This document shows positions 49,287 to 62,033 of a DNA stretch of 64,000 nt, one piece after another. This DNA is from Scytalidium lignicola (lineage: Eukaryota; Ascomycota; Leotiomycetes): positions 1 through 64,000 of the forward strand of contig NCSJ02000239.1 in assembly GCA_002812745.2 (NCBI GenBank), read 5' to 3'. The position numbers were made by a program, and so were the translations under genes. Numbering within the stretch: the first letter of the stretch is position 1; each line of letters starts with the position of its first letter. The notes under the pieces were generated by a model that was not told where the DNA came from, did no database searches, and saw only the letters and a list, made by a program, of their open reading frames with translations.

Positions 49287-51687
49287 ATGGCAGCTCTCCA
49301 GCAAGCCCTCAAATCCTTAGGGCCTGCACAATATCCGGATATCCCTCTAGACAACATTAACGACTTCATCTCCTCCACCTTCCGGGACGCCCAGCTAATA
49401 GTTGATTCCGTACCAATACCTGCCCCGGCAGGAGAACAAAGTGGCCGTGAACGCAGTAGCACAACAGCTTCCACTGCCTCATCTGCCTCCGAGATATCTG
49501 TGTCCTCAGCTCGGCCCTCTCCGCCACCTTCTAATATCCAGTTATTACAAAAAGAATGGAAGCCAGTGAAATTGAATCCGAAAGACAACCCTCTGGGTAT
49601 GAGTGTATACAGGTTACCTGGCACAGATGGCAAAGGAGCTTGGTTTGCGAGACGTAGCATTCACGAGGGATTGGGGTTTAAGAAGTGGAAGAGAGGGTTA
49701 GAGATGGAGTTTCCTGAAACATTGAAGGTGCAAGGTGGACCGGGAGAGGGAAATATTAGAGGAATTGGAGGCGAGAGGAGAGTTGAGTACAAGGAGATAC
49801 CAGGGGCGGGAAAGATAGAAGGTTAGTGCACTATCTATTACATTTTACTAGAGTATTGTTGAGAGGCTAATTGCTGGTAGTATATCACCTATCTGCCCAA
49901 TTCCCTGGTCCCACTACTCCCAGAGATTTCGTTACATTACTTATCACTTCGGACCACGCTCTAGAGTCTACTGGAGACGGACAAGAAGTGCCACGCCATT
50001 TTATGGTTGTTTCAAAGCCATGTCTACACCCTGATACCCCTGTGAGAGAGGGCTACATAAGGGGCCAATAGTAAGTCTTCTTTGTGACTATATATTCCAG
50101 TACTTTAGCAATAAAGAAGAATATTTCCTTGAGATATATTTAGGTTTAAAATACACCGTCAAATTCTCTGTATACAACAAGATCTGGACAATAGCTGACT
50201 TATTTTTAAGTGAATCTGTCGAAATGATTCGCGAAATCCCATTAAAAAGACCACCGAAGAGAGTCTCTTCGTTGATAAATCTAGGGCAGAATCAAAGAGC
50301 AAGAGCTAACACTAGTATTGGAAAAGATGCTGTGCTGAGAAATGCCTCAAGGAGTTTTCCGCCACGGATAGATGAAGAAGAAGAAACATCTGGATCTCGT
50401 CCACGATCAAGAGGCAAGACGATTTCCTTTGCTGAGTCTAGAGGCGCTGGCGCCAAAGGAGAAGCATACGATGTTCCGCCAGAAGACGATGAATTGGAGA
50501 GTAATCCAGTCGAATGGATAATGATTACTAGAAGTGATCCAGGAGGAAGTGTGCCACGATTCTTGGTTGAGAGAGGGACACCAGGTGGAATTGTGAATGA
50601 CGCAAGTAAATTCCTGGACTGGTGTTGCTCTACTGATATTGAAGCCCTTGAGGAAGAAGTTACTTCTCCAGGTCATGAAGAACATGATCACGAGAAGGAT
50701 TTGCAGGAATATCAAACAAATGGGCATTTGGTGGGTATTGACAGCGAGACACAGTCACTCGCAGAAAACAAGTCAGCTACCTCAACGCTGGGATCGCTTG
50801 TCACCGATGACAGTGCCAATGGTGGAGTAACGATCACTGCCACGAACCCCTCAACAATACCCACCCACATCCCTAGCCAACTCAGCTCTTCATCGACAAA
50901 TAGTAGCCTTGAGCAGCATGATAGGCCAACAGCTGTCCGCCGACGTTCTACCTCTTCAATATCTACGGTATCTTCCTCAAGTAGCTACGCCTCAGCCGTC
51001 GAAGGCCGTCTAAAATCTCATACCTCCCGTGACCAAAGACTAGACGAAGATAAGAAGTTCAATGCCGACGCTTCGTCAATTTCATCTTCCAAGGCTCAAT
51101 CCAAAACTGAATTAGCTCAAGAAAAAGAGATACAAAAGCTTGAAGAGAGAAAAGAAAAGCTAATTGAGAAGCTGAAACAGGTTCATGAAAGAGCTGATTT
51201 CAAAAAGTCAGACGATAGAGGTAGTGTAGAGGATTCAATTCGCAAAGCCGAAGAACGCTACGACCGCGAGCTAAAGAAACACGAGGAGAAATACAAGAAG
51301 GAGCTCGAGAAAGTGCAGCGCAAACAAGACAAGGAACGGAAGAAGGTTGAAGACCGGAACCGCAAGAATTTGGAAAAGGATGAGAGAAGCAGGATGCTTC
51401 AAGAGCTGGAAGCACTTAGAGCCGATGTCGTGAAATTGACGAGGGAGAAAGAGGCCTTTCAAGCTCAGGTCGGGGAGTTGCAGGCTCAGAATACGGCGTT
51501 GGCAGCTAAGTTGGGGAGGGTGGGTGGTGCTGGAGAACAGCTGCTGAAGGAGATTAGAGAGGAGGTTGGGAGAGGGGGGAGATTGAGAGCTAGCAGCTTA
51601 AAGGGGTTGGGTAAGATTGCTGGAAGTCCTCGCTCGAGTAGTAGAGAGTTGAAAGATGGCGAGAAAATTAGTGTTGATGGTAATTAA
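49287..51687 (+). CDS. DUF3074 (START-like) protein with coiled-coil tail
   Basis: Predicted 733 aa from exons 49287-49821, 49881-50070 and 50211-51687; the frame closes exactly. Residues about 95-380 resemble the fungal DUF3074 domain, a START-like lipid-binding fold: KEWKPVKLNPKDNPLGMSVY, WFARRSIHEGLGFKKWKRGL, YHLSAQFPGPTTPRDFVTLL, SNPVEWIMITRSDPGGSVPR and FLVERGTPGGIVNDASKFLD. A Ser/Thr-rich disordered part follows. About 544-676 is a long Lys/Glu coiled coil (KEIQKLEERKEKLIEKLKQV, YDRELKKHEEKYKKELEKVQ). No signal peptide or membrane span is seen. The molecular role of DUF3074 proteins is not established; lipid binding is inferred from fold class. It is convergent with the Sip3-type lipid transporter gene next door. 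Confidence 0.8.
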
Positions 51688-52114
51688 AATGAGAGCGTTT
51701 GGCGTTTGATGATGGGTATTATTGGCGTTTTGTTTTTAAGGCGAATTATGCATTATGGGTTAACGGCATATAAGGGGTACCAATTTGCAGCTGTCTTTAC
51801 TGAAGCGTATACCATACCAATTAAGTTCAAAATAAAGAATTCTCGAATCGATTAGATATCTTTGACTCTTCAACATTGATCTTTATACATAATAGCCGTG
51901 GCTAAGGAAGGTAAACTGGTTACACGAACACAACTAACTCCCCAACAATTTCCTTTAATCCCAGGGTTGGTGAGCCCTTTCGGTCTTGCAGAACATAATA
52001 AGTGCTAATGCCTCCACCAAGACCTGTAATATCCTAACGCCTCGCTCAAATCAATGAAACCATTATCCTTGGCAATAACCAATGTCCATAAATGTAGATA
52101 GACAAAACCGCACA
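51688..52114. other. Convergent intergenic region
   Basis: A 427-bp space between two stop codons holding both 3' UTRs. No frame or repeat of note. Confidence 0.5.
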
Positions 52115-55100
52115 TCACCAAAGAGAAATATGCTTCCTAGCCTCCAACATCTCCTGCTCCTGCTTACAGCTCCCACAGTACTCCTGCTGCCATATCCTTA
52201 AACTTTCCAGTCTCTCATTTTCCTCCTTCTCCTTAGCCTCTACTTCCTTCTTTTCGCTGCTCCATTTAAAGCCTTTGCTCTTCTTAGTTGCCGATTCGCC
52301 TGGACTAGGAGTTGTCTTATCCTTCAAGAGAGCATCTATTTGTCTACACTTTATATTTTCATCTAACAGCCAATTCTCCCATTCGGCTTGCATTACTTCC
52401 CTATCGATGCTGTTAACCAGACGCATCGCAACAAGAAGATCATGTCGGTATGAGCTTAGGTGCTGACGGCTTCGTCGAAGTCGTCTTGCGGTCGAGCGAG
52501 CTGAGGATTCTGAGAAAGAGAAGCCAGCGGTTTGGTACGATTCATCCAAATCGGTGAGATTGGCGATATCCTTGAATTGCATGTAGCTGTGGTTCGTGTA
52601 AGAGAAATAAGAACAATGAAACGGGATAAAGAGGCTGATACATACCATCTACTCTCTGTCTGGTTTGATAAGGGTGGTGATAAGCTAGTTATAGCTTCAT
52701 CTAAATCCTTTATGTAGATCGCTTTACTCATTATATGGTTTGGACCAACGCCAATTCTCGTCATAAACCTGGCAGCATTTCTCTCGGCCCACCATGCGGA
52801 GGTGCCTTTGGAAGAAAGGATGACGTTCACAAGTACGCTTAGAGTCAACACCATCATAATGAGAGCATTAGCACTTAGGACTTTCCAAATTGACCGGAAG
52901 AATGCAAATGCCCACATCATTAATGAACTGATTGCGCTCTCAGCGAACGATGCAACTATCTCCCACAGCATATGAGTGAGTGTTCGCTGCCTCTGCTTTA
53001 CCAGCCGCTTCTTTGAGAGACTGGAGTCGGTTGGAGTAAAAATGGTGACTGATGTCTTTTGACCGATGGGACCAAATATATGTATCGCCTTTTTGGTCTT
53101 GCTCTGTGCGCCAAGACTGCGAACTTGGTCTGTCACTAGATCCGCTAGTTCTTCTGCATCGTGTTCACAATCATCTAGAGCCTGACGTTCAACAAGGCCT
53201 TTGGAGAAAGCAGGAATTTTTGACCAGTCGACTCTAGAGTATATTGCCAATTTACATTTTGACTTTGCAACATAGGTAATCACAGCCTTAGACACTAACA
53301 TGAAGTCGTCCTGATGGGGAAGATGCCATGGAGTCTGGTAATCCGTAATGACATAACAAACATGGTCATTGAGAATGTCAATGATTTGATGGTCAGCGAC
53401 GTCTACTTTCCGAGTCCGTCGAAATACATCAGTATAGTTGATCTGGAAATGGAATTCACGACGCATGCGATCATCATCTGTATTGATCCATGGACCTTGA
53501 GAAATTTGTTGTGCTCTGCGCTCATGGTATAGCAATTGGAAAACGGCACTTTTATCACCAAACATGACATGGAATAATGCTTTGGGACTAATATTAAAAA
53601 CCCGTTCAACAGATTTTCTCTGCATGTCTTGTGGCTCATAGTCAACCGGCTCCGAAGGTAATTTAAATTTCGTAATGTCTTTGTTAACCCGACCAAGGTG
53701 TATATGTCGATCGACATGGATCNATTGNCTTTCAGCTCTTTGTCCTTATGTTTCCGTCCTGAAAAGGTACCGTTATCAAATGGGGTAGTCACGGGGATGT
53801 TCTCCCAGCTTTCCATACTTGGGCTCCTGGAAGGATCCTCATTTTCCATTCTGATTAAAGTAGCCATGGTCGTTTCGAAATCTTCGGGTTCTTCCGCTTG
53901 AGATACATCTACCAGATAATTTAATCTGCGCTGTAGCAGCCGAAGTGGTTCTAAGAAAGTTTTTATTGTGATTCTTGTGTAGCCCCCGAAGGTAGCATCT
54001 TCTCGCAAGTGCAAGAAAAGGAAGTCACAATCTTTCCCAGGAGCTGCGGTGACCTCTGAAATGGTATCCATGCCTACTCCTGTTGTAAGGACTAGACCGA
54101 GATGATGACTGTAAAAGTAGAAGTCATGTTGCGTGACATATACTCGGCCTGGGAATTCTTGCTGGTTATTTGGGTTCCAAGTTGCGCGGAATACAAGCAA
54201 AAGCTTCTGGTCTATTGGTACATTTGGGAAGAGCATGCGAAATTGTGCTTCTTGCATCCTCAACTCCAAGGGATAGTTATTAGGAAAACTTTCAGGTTCC
54301 GCTGCTATTTGAATCTGTGGATGTCTGGCGTCGGCATCTACACTTAACGCCTTCCGGTGAAGCACATGATTCGGCAGAGGATTCGGGTTCACGTCAGCTC
54401 CTGTGCTTATTGATAAAGGAGCAGGGTCCGGTGAACTAGCATCTGGACCCAGATTCTCGTCGCCCTTCAACTTAGGTGATGGCTGCAGAGATCGATTCGG
54501 TGTATTCTGTGATTCTTTCTCCAGGCGGTTTATATAGCCCCAATTGCTACTACCCCAGAGGTTTGCCATGATACCACTAGGCATTCCACCAGTGGCATCG
54601 CCACCCGAGATTCGAATCCCACGCTCTCCACCTACGATAACCGCAGCCTTGCTCAAGTTCGTTGGTGCTGGTGGATTTGCTAAGGTGGATGGAGCTAAGG
54701 TACTACCAGTTTCCATGAGATGTGGTTGCATAAGCTGAAACTTTGGAGCTATCGTGGCAGCTTGGGTAATTGTAGGGGTAGAGTGCGGTATTATATTATG
54801 ACTTGCGGATATCAGACTAGCTATTCCCCCACTTGAAACGGAAGTAGGAGTATCTGGTTGAACGGCGGTTGACTTGCGATGCAAATCAAGCTTCTGCATA
54901 ATCCTGGCTGCATGATCTCTGGTACGTTCGCCCTCTTCTCTGGAAGTGACAGATCGTCTGGGCGCGGTGATATCGAAGCTACTCCTTGATGCCAAGTTGG
55001 CTGTTTCTGCGTGAGCCACTGACAGCGAGCCTGTGTTATTCATCCCTCCTTCAATAAAGTCCTCGCTTCCATGGCCACTATGGCCATCAGCTGGCTTAAC

Positions 55101-56481
55101 AGCAAATTCAGGGACAGATGGAGGTGTGATCGCAAAAGCAGGATCAACAGCTCCAATCAAAGAACGGCTGTCTTTGGCGCTGGCATCTAGCGCCCGGTTT
55201 TTTGCAATTTCAAATGCTTCGAGCCACTCCATGAGTTGACCTTGAGTCTCTGCCTGAAGTAAGACAGCTTGATTCTTCGTCTTGACCTCGAAACAAAAGC
55301 GTCGATCCTCTTGGACAGCGGGTTTCACATTGCATAATAAAACCCCTATCTTTTCACTTTCTTCAACCCCGCCTGATTGAGCACCTTGAACGAGCCATCC
55401 AAATATACCATTTTTAACATAAAACCATCGTCGTACCCAAATTGTTCTGGCAGGTTTTCCAGACATCGTTCGCAGAAACAACCATCCCTGTTTTCCTACG
55501 TTTAACCTCCCTTGTAACTGAACATTAACTGTTGAAGGTCCCTTGGAACCTAGAAAGGCAACTGTAGATGAATTGTAGTCCTCCAACTCTCGAGAGGGTT
55601 TAGTGACTTGTGCAGCTTCATCCGCAATTTCTCGCCTGGCAATCTGTAATTCGCGCCTGAACACACTCTCACTAGCTTCAATTTCTTTGCTCCAGCCTCT
55701 GACGCGATCCATCTCATTGCCCCACTTGCTAAAGCTGTTTTCACCAGCATCCCGCGATTTTTTCATATCCCGCCATTGATCTGACGAGACTCGAACGAGA
55801 AGCTTGTCGAGCGTGTAACGGAGTTGAGGTGCGAGAAGACAGAAATCAAGTGATGCTTTTAAGTATGCCTTTCTGGTCTCATGGACCTGAAAAGCATCCT
55901 CACGAAGAGCTGATGGTTCCTTTGTTTTTGACTGGCTTACATATCTTGCCAGGGTATTATCAAAGACCTTCTGTGACTGTTCTAGGTATCTTCGGGCGTC
56001 TTTGAAATTGCGTAGTCTATAGAAAGAGATGTCAGCAAGGAACGCGTAAATCAAAGTGTAAGAATGATACCACTTACTCCGCACCCATGAATGACTTTAT
56101 AGGTTCAATAATATTCGCTTCCATTTTTTTCATGCCATAGATAACATGGGACAACCACTCTTTTGAGCCATCTCCAAGCCGCTTCATAGCTAATAGGGTA
56201 TAGTCATGATCAAGCACAGCTTCGGATATATTAGAAGGCGGAACTGATTTGAGAACGAAGGTGTTGAACGTCTCCTCCAGCAACGAGACATCATGGACGA
56301 GTTTGGTTATCGATTTAACATATGCATCTAGCCATTTCTCAATGACCTCGACTTGGTCTGAAAAGTGTACCGCAGAGGCACGGAATGTGGGAGAGTCGAG
56401 AGCTGCTTCCTTTAACCCAACAGGAATCAAGCTTACCGACCTGTTAATATGCGGAGGCAGCTCAGAATAAGACTCAGACAT
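52115..56481 (-). CDS. SIP3: Sip3/Lam-type BAR-PH-GRAM-VASt sterol transporter
   Basis: Predicted 1414 aa from exons 56481-56078, 56016-52646 and 52586-52115, with the Ns at 53723 and 53728 left out. Order of domains: BAR-like helical domain (about 20-270); PH domain (about 304-408, GWLFLRTMSGKPARTIWVRR and RRFCFEVKTKNQAVLLQAET); Ser/Pro-rich linker; GRAM-like domain (about 717-839, RMLFPNVPIDQKLLLVFRAT); VASt/StART-like domain (about 933-1106, SPKALFHVMFGDKSAVFQLL to SKGLVERQALDDCEHDAEEL); one membrane span (about 1182-1203); and a basic, Lys/Glu-rich cytosolic tail. The layout matches yeast Lam1/Lam3 (Ysp1/Sip3), which are anchored in the ER and move sterols at contacts with the plasma membrane. 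The two Ns break the frame by two bases; dropping both joins ELKAMIHVDRHIHLGRVNKD with no intron. Confidence 0.93.
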
Positions 56482-57010
56482 GTTGGCGTTATCGGCACAA
56501 GCAAGTTTAATAACTGAGAGCTGCCATCGTATTGGTAGATTTCATATAACCAGTTAGTTTGTATCGGAGGTCAGCTTAGCAGTGACCTCAGTCCAAATGC
56601 CTAAGGCATCAAGATCTCCTATCTTGGAGAGCTGGCCCAATCCAGATCCTCAGAAGATGACCCCCGGTATTTTTTTCCGTCTGAGCTCATATCCCAATTT
56701 GTACGGAGTACCCGGAACGGCGGACATATGCATTATTCTTCGTCTCGAGGATTTCTGATAATTATGTTCGGCATTGGGAATATATGCCCTTGTTCTGTTA
56801 TGACGTGTACCGTACCCCAGCTCACCAACGTCCTCAGCCTTGCTTTCCCTGACAGCCTCGTTGGTGATCTTCTCTCAGATATTCCCATTTCAGCGCTTAA
56901 GTAATGTGCTTTCTGGATTTCTTTAGGCCACAGCTAAATCTACACACCTAGCGCGTCCTTATATCTACACATACCACCATACTAGTTTTGTAATTTTATA
57001 CGTAAATATT
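56482..57010. other. SIP3 promoter and right edge of gene island
   Basis: Ordinary composition up to about 56.98 kb, then an abrupt change to AT-rich transposon DNA. No frame supported. Confidence 0.5.
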
Positions 57011-57019
57011 TCAAACACC

Positions 57020-57795
57020 AATGAATCAGAATTAGTTTAAAAAATATATATTCAAATAATTTGTTCGAATTAAATGAATTATCAATTTTAATTGTATAAG
57101 TTTTATATAAAATTATTGTAAAAAATGNTTAGTCAAAGTAAGAGAAAATTAAAGATAATTTAGTATAAAAACAAAAAAGTTATATATACTAAACAAAATT
57201 AATAAAAGAATTTGTCAAAGAATAACATAGTTTGTTATATAACAAACATATAAGAGTAGCTTAATGTTATTATTAAATTAATAAGGATTACTTTATCATA
57301 AAATTACAATTAGTAATTAAGAAAGTAATTATGAAATACAAAATCTATAAGAAGGTTAAGAATCCAAGAAGAAAGCCTTGAGGATAATTATACCTTATAT
57401 AAATACTTGATAATCTATAAGAATTAATCAAATAAGATTTTATTATGAAATTACTAGTTTCTACAGATTATACAACAAAGGTTAAGTATAACTTTATCTT
57501 TATAATAATTAAACATTATACTAAGTTTGTAATTTTTAAACTGTTTAAGAAGACTTAGAAAGTGCAAAAGATAACTAATATATTTTTATAAAGAGTAATG
57601 TCTTAATAAGGAATACTAAAATAGATAATCTTAAATAAAGATACAAGATTTATATTTAAGTTTTAAAAAACGTTAACAATAAGAATAAAAGTTAAGAGAA
57701 AATTATTAACAGTATAATATTTACAAACTAATAGACAAATAAAACGTTTGAATATATAGTTAGAAGGATATTTAAAATACTATGTTAATTATGAT
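57020..57795 (+). pseudogene. Ty3/Gypsy integrase fragment
   Basis: The plus strand shows the zinc-binding region as KYKIYKKVKNPRRKP at about 57335-57385, where both Cys of the CxxC pair are Tyr, and the catalytic core as KDTRFIFKF at about 57640-57670, then RLNIxLEGYLKYYVNYD. It resembles the Gypsy A integrase and is presumably a relative. It ends abruptly at the LTR that begins at 57796, so another copy landed in or fused to it. Confidence 0.7.
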
Positions 57796-58153
57796 TGTTA
57801 TAAGTTTTACTATAACATGTTAATTAGTATAAGCTTAAAGCTTAGTATAAATGCGTTGTACAAGAGAACCTAATGATTAAACAGTTATATGATAAGGACT
57901 TAGGACTTAAAGGGTCTAGAGTTTGTCAGCTTAAAACCTGAGGACTTAAGGGTCTAAGGGTCTAACTATATTTTATTATCTATATAAGTATATTATAAGA
58001 ATATAAGAGTAAACTTCTTATGTTCAACTTAAATACATTATTAAATCTTATCTTTAACTTAGTCACTTACTCAAGTGTCTTTTGTTTTTATTGTCCTTGA
58101 ACATTTACTTTATCCTTATTATTCAATAACTTAGATAATGTAATTTTGTAACA
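57796..58153 (+). repeat. Gypsy A-family LTR, plus orientation
   Basis: 358 bp running from TGTTATAAG to GTAACA, the reverse complement of the Gypsy A LTR in layout, including the GTACAAGAGAACCTAATG and CTTAAGGGTCTAAGGG stretches. It is heavily AT-shifted. Confidence 0.85.
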
Positions 58154-60412
58154 TTTTGAATATTACTTATCTTGATAAATCAGAATTTNAAAAACAAATA
58201 CATTAGTAAATAACAATAATAATAAACAATAACTTGAAGAAGATTTTAAAGAAGGCTTTGAAGAAGAAGTTAAAGAGGAATCTGAAGAAATATCTAAGGA
58301 AAGTTCAGAAGATAATTCTGAAGAAGATTAAAGTAAGGATTAGATTATTAAAGAAGTTAATATCCAAGAAGGAGTATTAAAGGAAGTTGTTATACTATTA
58401 AAGTAACTTACTAAGTCAACAAAAGGATTAATTGTTGAAGAATTGTTAAAGGTTATAAAAAAGAAATTAATATTTCTATTATCTAAATCTGACTTAAAAC
58501 TAGTTTTAATATTAAGAGTTTTAAGTCTAAACCTTAATCTAGACTCTAAATTAAAGAATAACATTAAACAAATTCTAATGATAATATTTAGAAAAGTCAA
58601 GATTATTAAGCTAGACTTATTTTATAAAGATNAAAAAAAAGTTAAAAGTATACTTTGCTTAAATAAGAACTTATTTAATGTTAAATAATCAATTATTACT
58701 TGAAGATATGCATAAGGTTCTATAAGTATTAATATACTTAAGAAGAGTAACTAAAACTTGGTTTTAACNTTTTTAAGAATGAATAGTTCATAATAAATGA
58801 AGAAATAAAGAAGTAAGAAGTAATTAACATTATTATAAGTTAAGTTAATTATACAAGAAAGCTTAAATGCTTATACAAAGATGTTGACAAAAAAAAGGAA
58901 TATTAAAAGATAACTAACTTACTTTAGACAAATTAAAAGCTTTAACAAATATACAATGTTTTATTATTAATATATAATATTAGTTAATTAAGGAGAAGAA
59001 GTACATATACATTAGTACAAGATAAGCTTAAAAGACTTTATTAAAGAAGAATTGTATTAATAACTTGTAGTCATTACATTTAACACTCTTGTTAACTTAT
59101 TTATTAAGATTAAGAATAAGCAATATAAGATGAGCTTAAACNAAAAAGAGTAAATCTTACTTTAACTAAAGAAAAACTAATAATAAGAAAGATAAAGAAA
59201 ACCTTATAAAGTTAGACATTATAAAGAAAAGAAAAGACTTTTAAAGAAAAAGGAAAAAAGTACTTTAAAGGAAGAAGTAAAAAGAAGAATTCCTTTAAAA
59301 TTTCCTTTGAAGTACTTCTTTCCTTTCCCTTTAAAGGTCTTTCCTTTTCTTATGACATCTAACTTTATAAAGTCTTCTTGATCTTTCTTACTGTTAGTTT
59401 TTCTTTTGTTAAAGTAAGATTTACCCTTTTTGTCTAAGATTATCTTATATTATTCATTTTTAATCTTGATGGATAAGTCAACAAGAACATCAAATGTAAT
59501 AACAGTAAACTATTAATATAATTCTTCTTTGATAAAGTCCTTTAACCTAGTCTTATATTAGTATATATATGCCTTTTCTCTTTAGTTGACTAATATTGTA
59601 TATTAACAATAAAGTATTATATATTTGCTAAGGCTCTTGGTTTGTCTAAAGTAAGTTAGTTGTCTTTTAGTATTCCTTTTTTCGTTGACATCATTATACA
59701 AGCATTTAAGTTCCCTTGTATAGTTGACTTAACTTGTAATAATGTTGATTATTCCTTAGTTTATTGTTTCTTTGTTTATTATGAACTATTTGTCCTTAAA
59801 AGGCTAAAACCAAGTTTCAACTACTCCTTTCAAGTATGTTAATGCTTACAGGACTTTATGCATATCTCTAGGCAATAAATGATCATTTAATACTAAATAA
59901 GTTCTTGTCTAAGTAAGATATGCCTTCAGTTTCTTTTTGTCTTTATAGAATAAGTCTAGTTTAATGATTTTGACTTCTTTAAATGTTGTTATTAGGATTT
60001 GTTCAGTATTATCCTCTGGTTTAAAGTTTAGATTAAGGTTTAAACTTAAAGTTCTTAGTACTAGAATTAGTTTTGAGTTAAGCTTAAGTAATGGAGGTAT
60101 TGATTTTTTTCTTACAACTCTTGATGATTCTCCAACAGTTAATCTTTCTGTTGATTTTGTAAGTTACTTTAGTAGTATAACAACTTCTTTTAATACTCCC
60201 TCCTGAATATTAGTTTCCTTGATAATCTAAGCCTTACTTTAGTCTTCTTCAGAGTTATCTTCTGAACTTTACTTAGATACTTCTTCAGATCCCTCTTCAA
60301 ATTCTTCTTCAGAGTCTTCTTCAGAACCTTCTTTAGGTTGTTATTTGTTGTTGTTATCTACTGGTATGTTTATTTTTAAATCCTGATTCATCAAGATAAG
60401 TAGTATTCAAAA

Positions 60413-60805
60413 TGTTACAAAATTATGTTATCTAGGTTATTGGATAACCAAGGGTAAGGTAGATATTCAGGGACAATGGAAATGTGTAATACATAAGCAG
60501 ATGACTAAGTCAAAGGTAAGATCTAGTAATATATTTAGGTTGAATATGAGGAGTCTACTCTTATGTTCTTACAGAGTGCTTATATAGACAATGAAATCTA
60601 ACTGGACCTCTTAGACCCCTTAGGTCCCCTAGGTCCATAGACCCCTTGGACCCCTCAGGTCCCTCAAGTCCATGGACTCCTTGGACCTCTCAAGTCCTCA
60701 AGGTCCTAATCATGTTATGTAATCGTTAAATTCTTTATATACACTCTACTGTGTATCGAGCTTCAGGCTTACACTAATCATCATGTTATAGTAAAACTTA
60801 TAACA
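60413..60805 (-). repeat. Gypsy A-family LTR with internal 35-bp duplication
   Basis: Runs TGTTACAAAA to TATAACA like the 359-bp Gypsy A LTRs but is 393 bp long. The extra length fits a tandem duplication: a 35-bp unit at 60633-60667 is followed by a 34-bp near-copy at 60668-60701, both starting GTCCATRGAC. Confidence 0.85.
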
Positions 60806-62010
60806 TTATATCAGACTACATTATTATTGTTAAGAAGATTATTATCTAAGCTTATATATACTTTTAAAGTTGAATAACTTTACAAGTACTTCTTTTAAGT
60901 CTTTATAAGTAATTAATATATTATTATTATTATTAAATTACTTTATAATTACTTTATATTTGAATTTGAAATGTAAAATTTTTTCTATTAACTAAAGTAC
61001 TTTATGTGCATTTCTCTCCTTAACTAGTTAGTTGAATTATAATAAATCCTTATGTTTATTATTGCTTAACTCTTACTCTATCACCTTTCTTTGACTATAT
61101 TCCTTATCTCTATAACTCTAACATTATTAGTTCTTTTATTAATAGTTAAGGCTTGTAATACTATTATCATATCCTATAACCATATTATACTTGTGTCTTA
61201 CTTGTAATATTACAGTTAAACATGTTCAACATACTAAGTATAACTCTACTATTAATATTGAATTAAGCTTTAGTATTAACATAATGCTAAGGTTCAATTA
61301 TTCCAGTTCACAACCAGTTTTTATTATTAAATATAATCGTTTATCCATAATTATAAATAAAGATAACAAATAATAAAAGATTTTAAAAATATTAACATTT
61401 ATTATACTTTGTTTATTTTATAATTAGATTAATATAATATTATTTAATAATTTGACTTATTATAATAATAGTTAGAATATTTATATACACTTAACTTTGT
61501 TTAATTTAATATAAATATTTAAAGAGTAATGTTTAAGTTGAAAAACTGTAAAAAGCTTTTAAAGGATATTTTTAATCTATATAAAAGAAGTTAATTGTAC
61601 TTTTGTTATTATAATATATAATAACTTTTCTTCATTGATAAGAAAGTTTAAAGTTTGTATATTATAGTTGATAATAAAATGTACTTTAAGTATATTATTA
61701 ATTTACTTAAGTTTTTCTTTTATTAAAATAATAGTAAAGTAAGATACAATTAAGAATATTAACTATATTAAACAATCTTATACTAAAACTTTAAGCTAAT
61801 TAAATAATGTATTAAAGTAGTAATTATATATAATTAGTTAAACAATTACTTTTTCTAGTTTAACTTATATACTAAATACTGTTATACTCTTTTAATATTA
61901 TTTTTATTATAAATAATAAGATGAGTTACAATTAAAGTTTATAAGGATGTATAATATAATTCTTTATAATATATACAAATTTACTATATATTAATATATT
62001 ATTATAATCA
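60806..62010. other. AT-rich degenerate DNA
   Basis: About 1.2 kb of extremely AT-rich sequence without a recognisable frame or repeat end. It is probably old RIP-mutated transposon DNA. Confidence 0.5.
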
Positions 62011-62033
62011 TTGTTTTTTACCCGTATAACCTA

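Larger units (their letters stand above)
57796..60805. mobile_element. Two partial Gypsy copies fused head to head
   Basis: A plus-oriented LTR (57796-58153) leads into a plus-strand gag fragment (58154 to about 59300). This meets a minus-strand gag fragment (60412 to about 59300) that leads to a minus-oriented LTR (60413-60805). Both arms are copies of the Gypsy A family, and they meet in the basic nucleocapsid region near the palindromic GAATTC at 59287-59292. The whole forms an imperfect inverted repeat about 3 kb long with arms of about 1.5 kb. No matching target duplication is seen (ATGAT on the left, TTATA on the right). All frames are broken. Confidence 0.8.

Noticed and set aside
53403..53780. 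Possible intron or frameshift between the GRAM and VASt parts of SIP3
   Set aside because: Leaving out the two Ns at 53723 and 53728 gives one continuous frame, so neither is needed.
16439..56481. Possible secondary-metabolite or effector gene cluster
   Set aside because: The genes are housekeeping, lipid-trafficking and glucosidase genes without a synthase, P450 set, transporter or cluster regulator.
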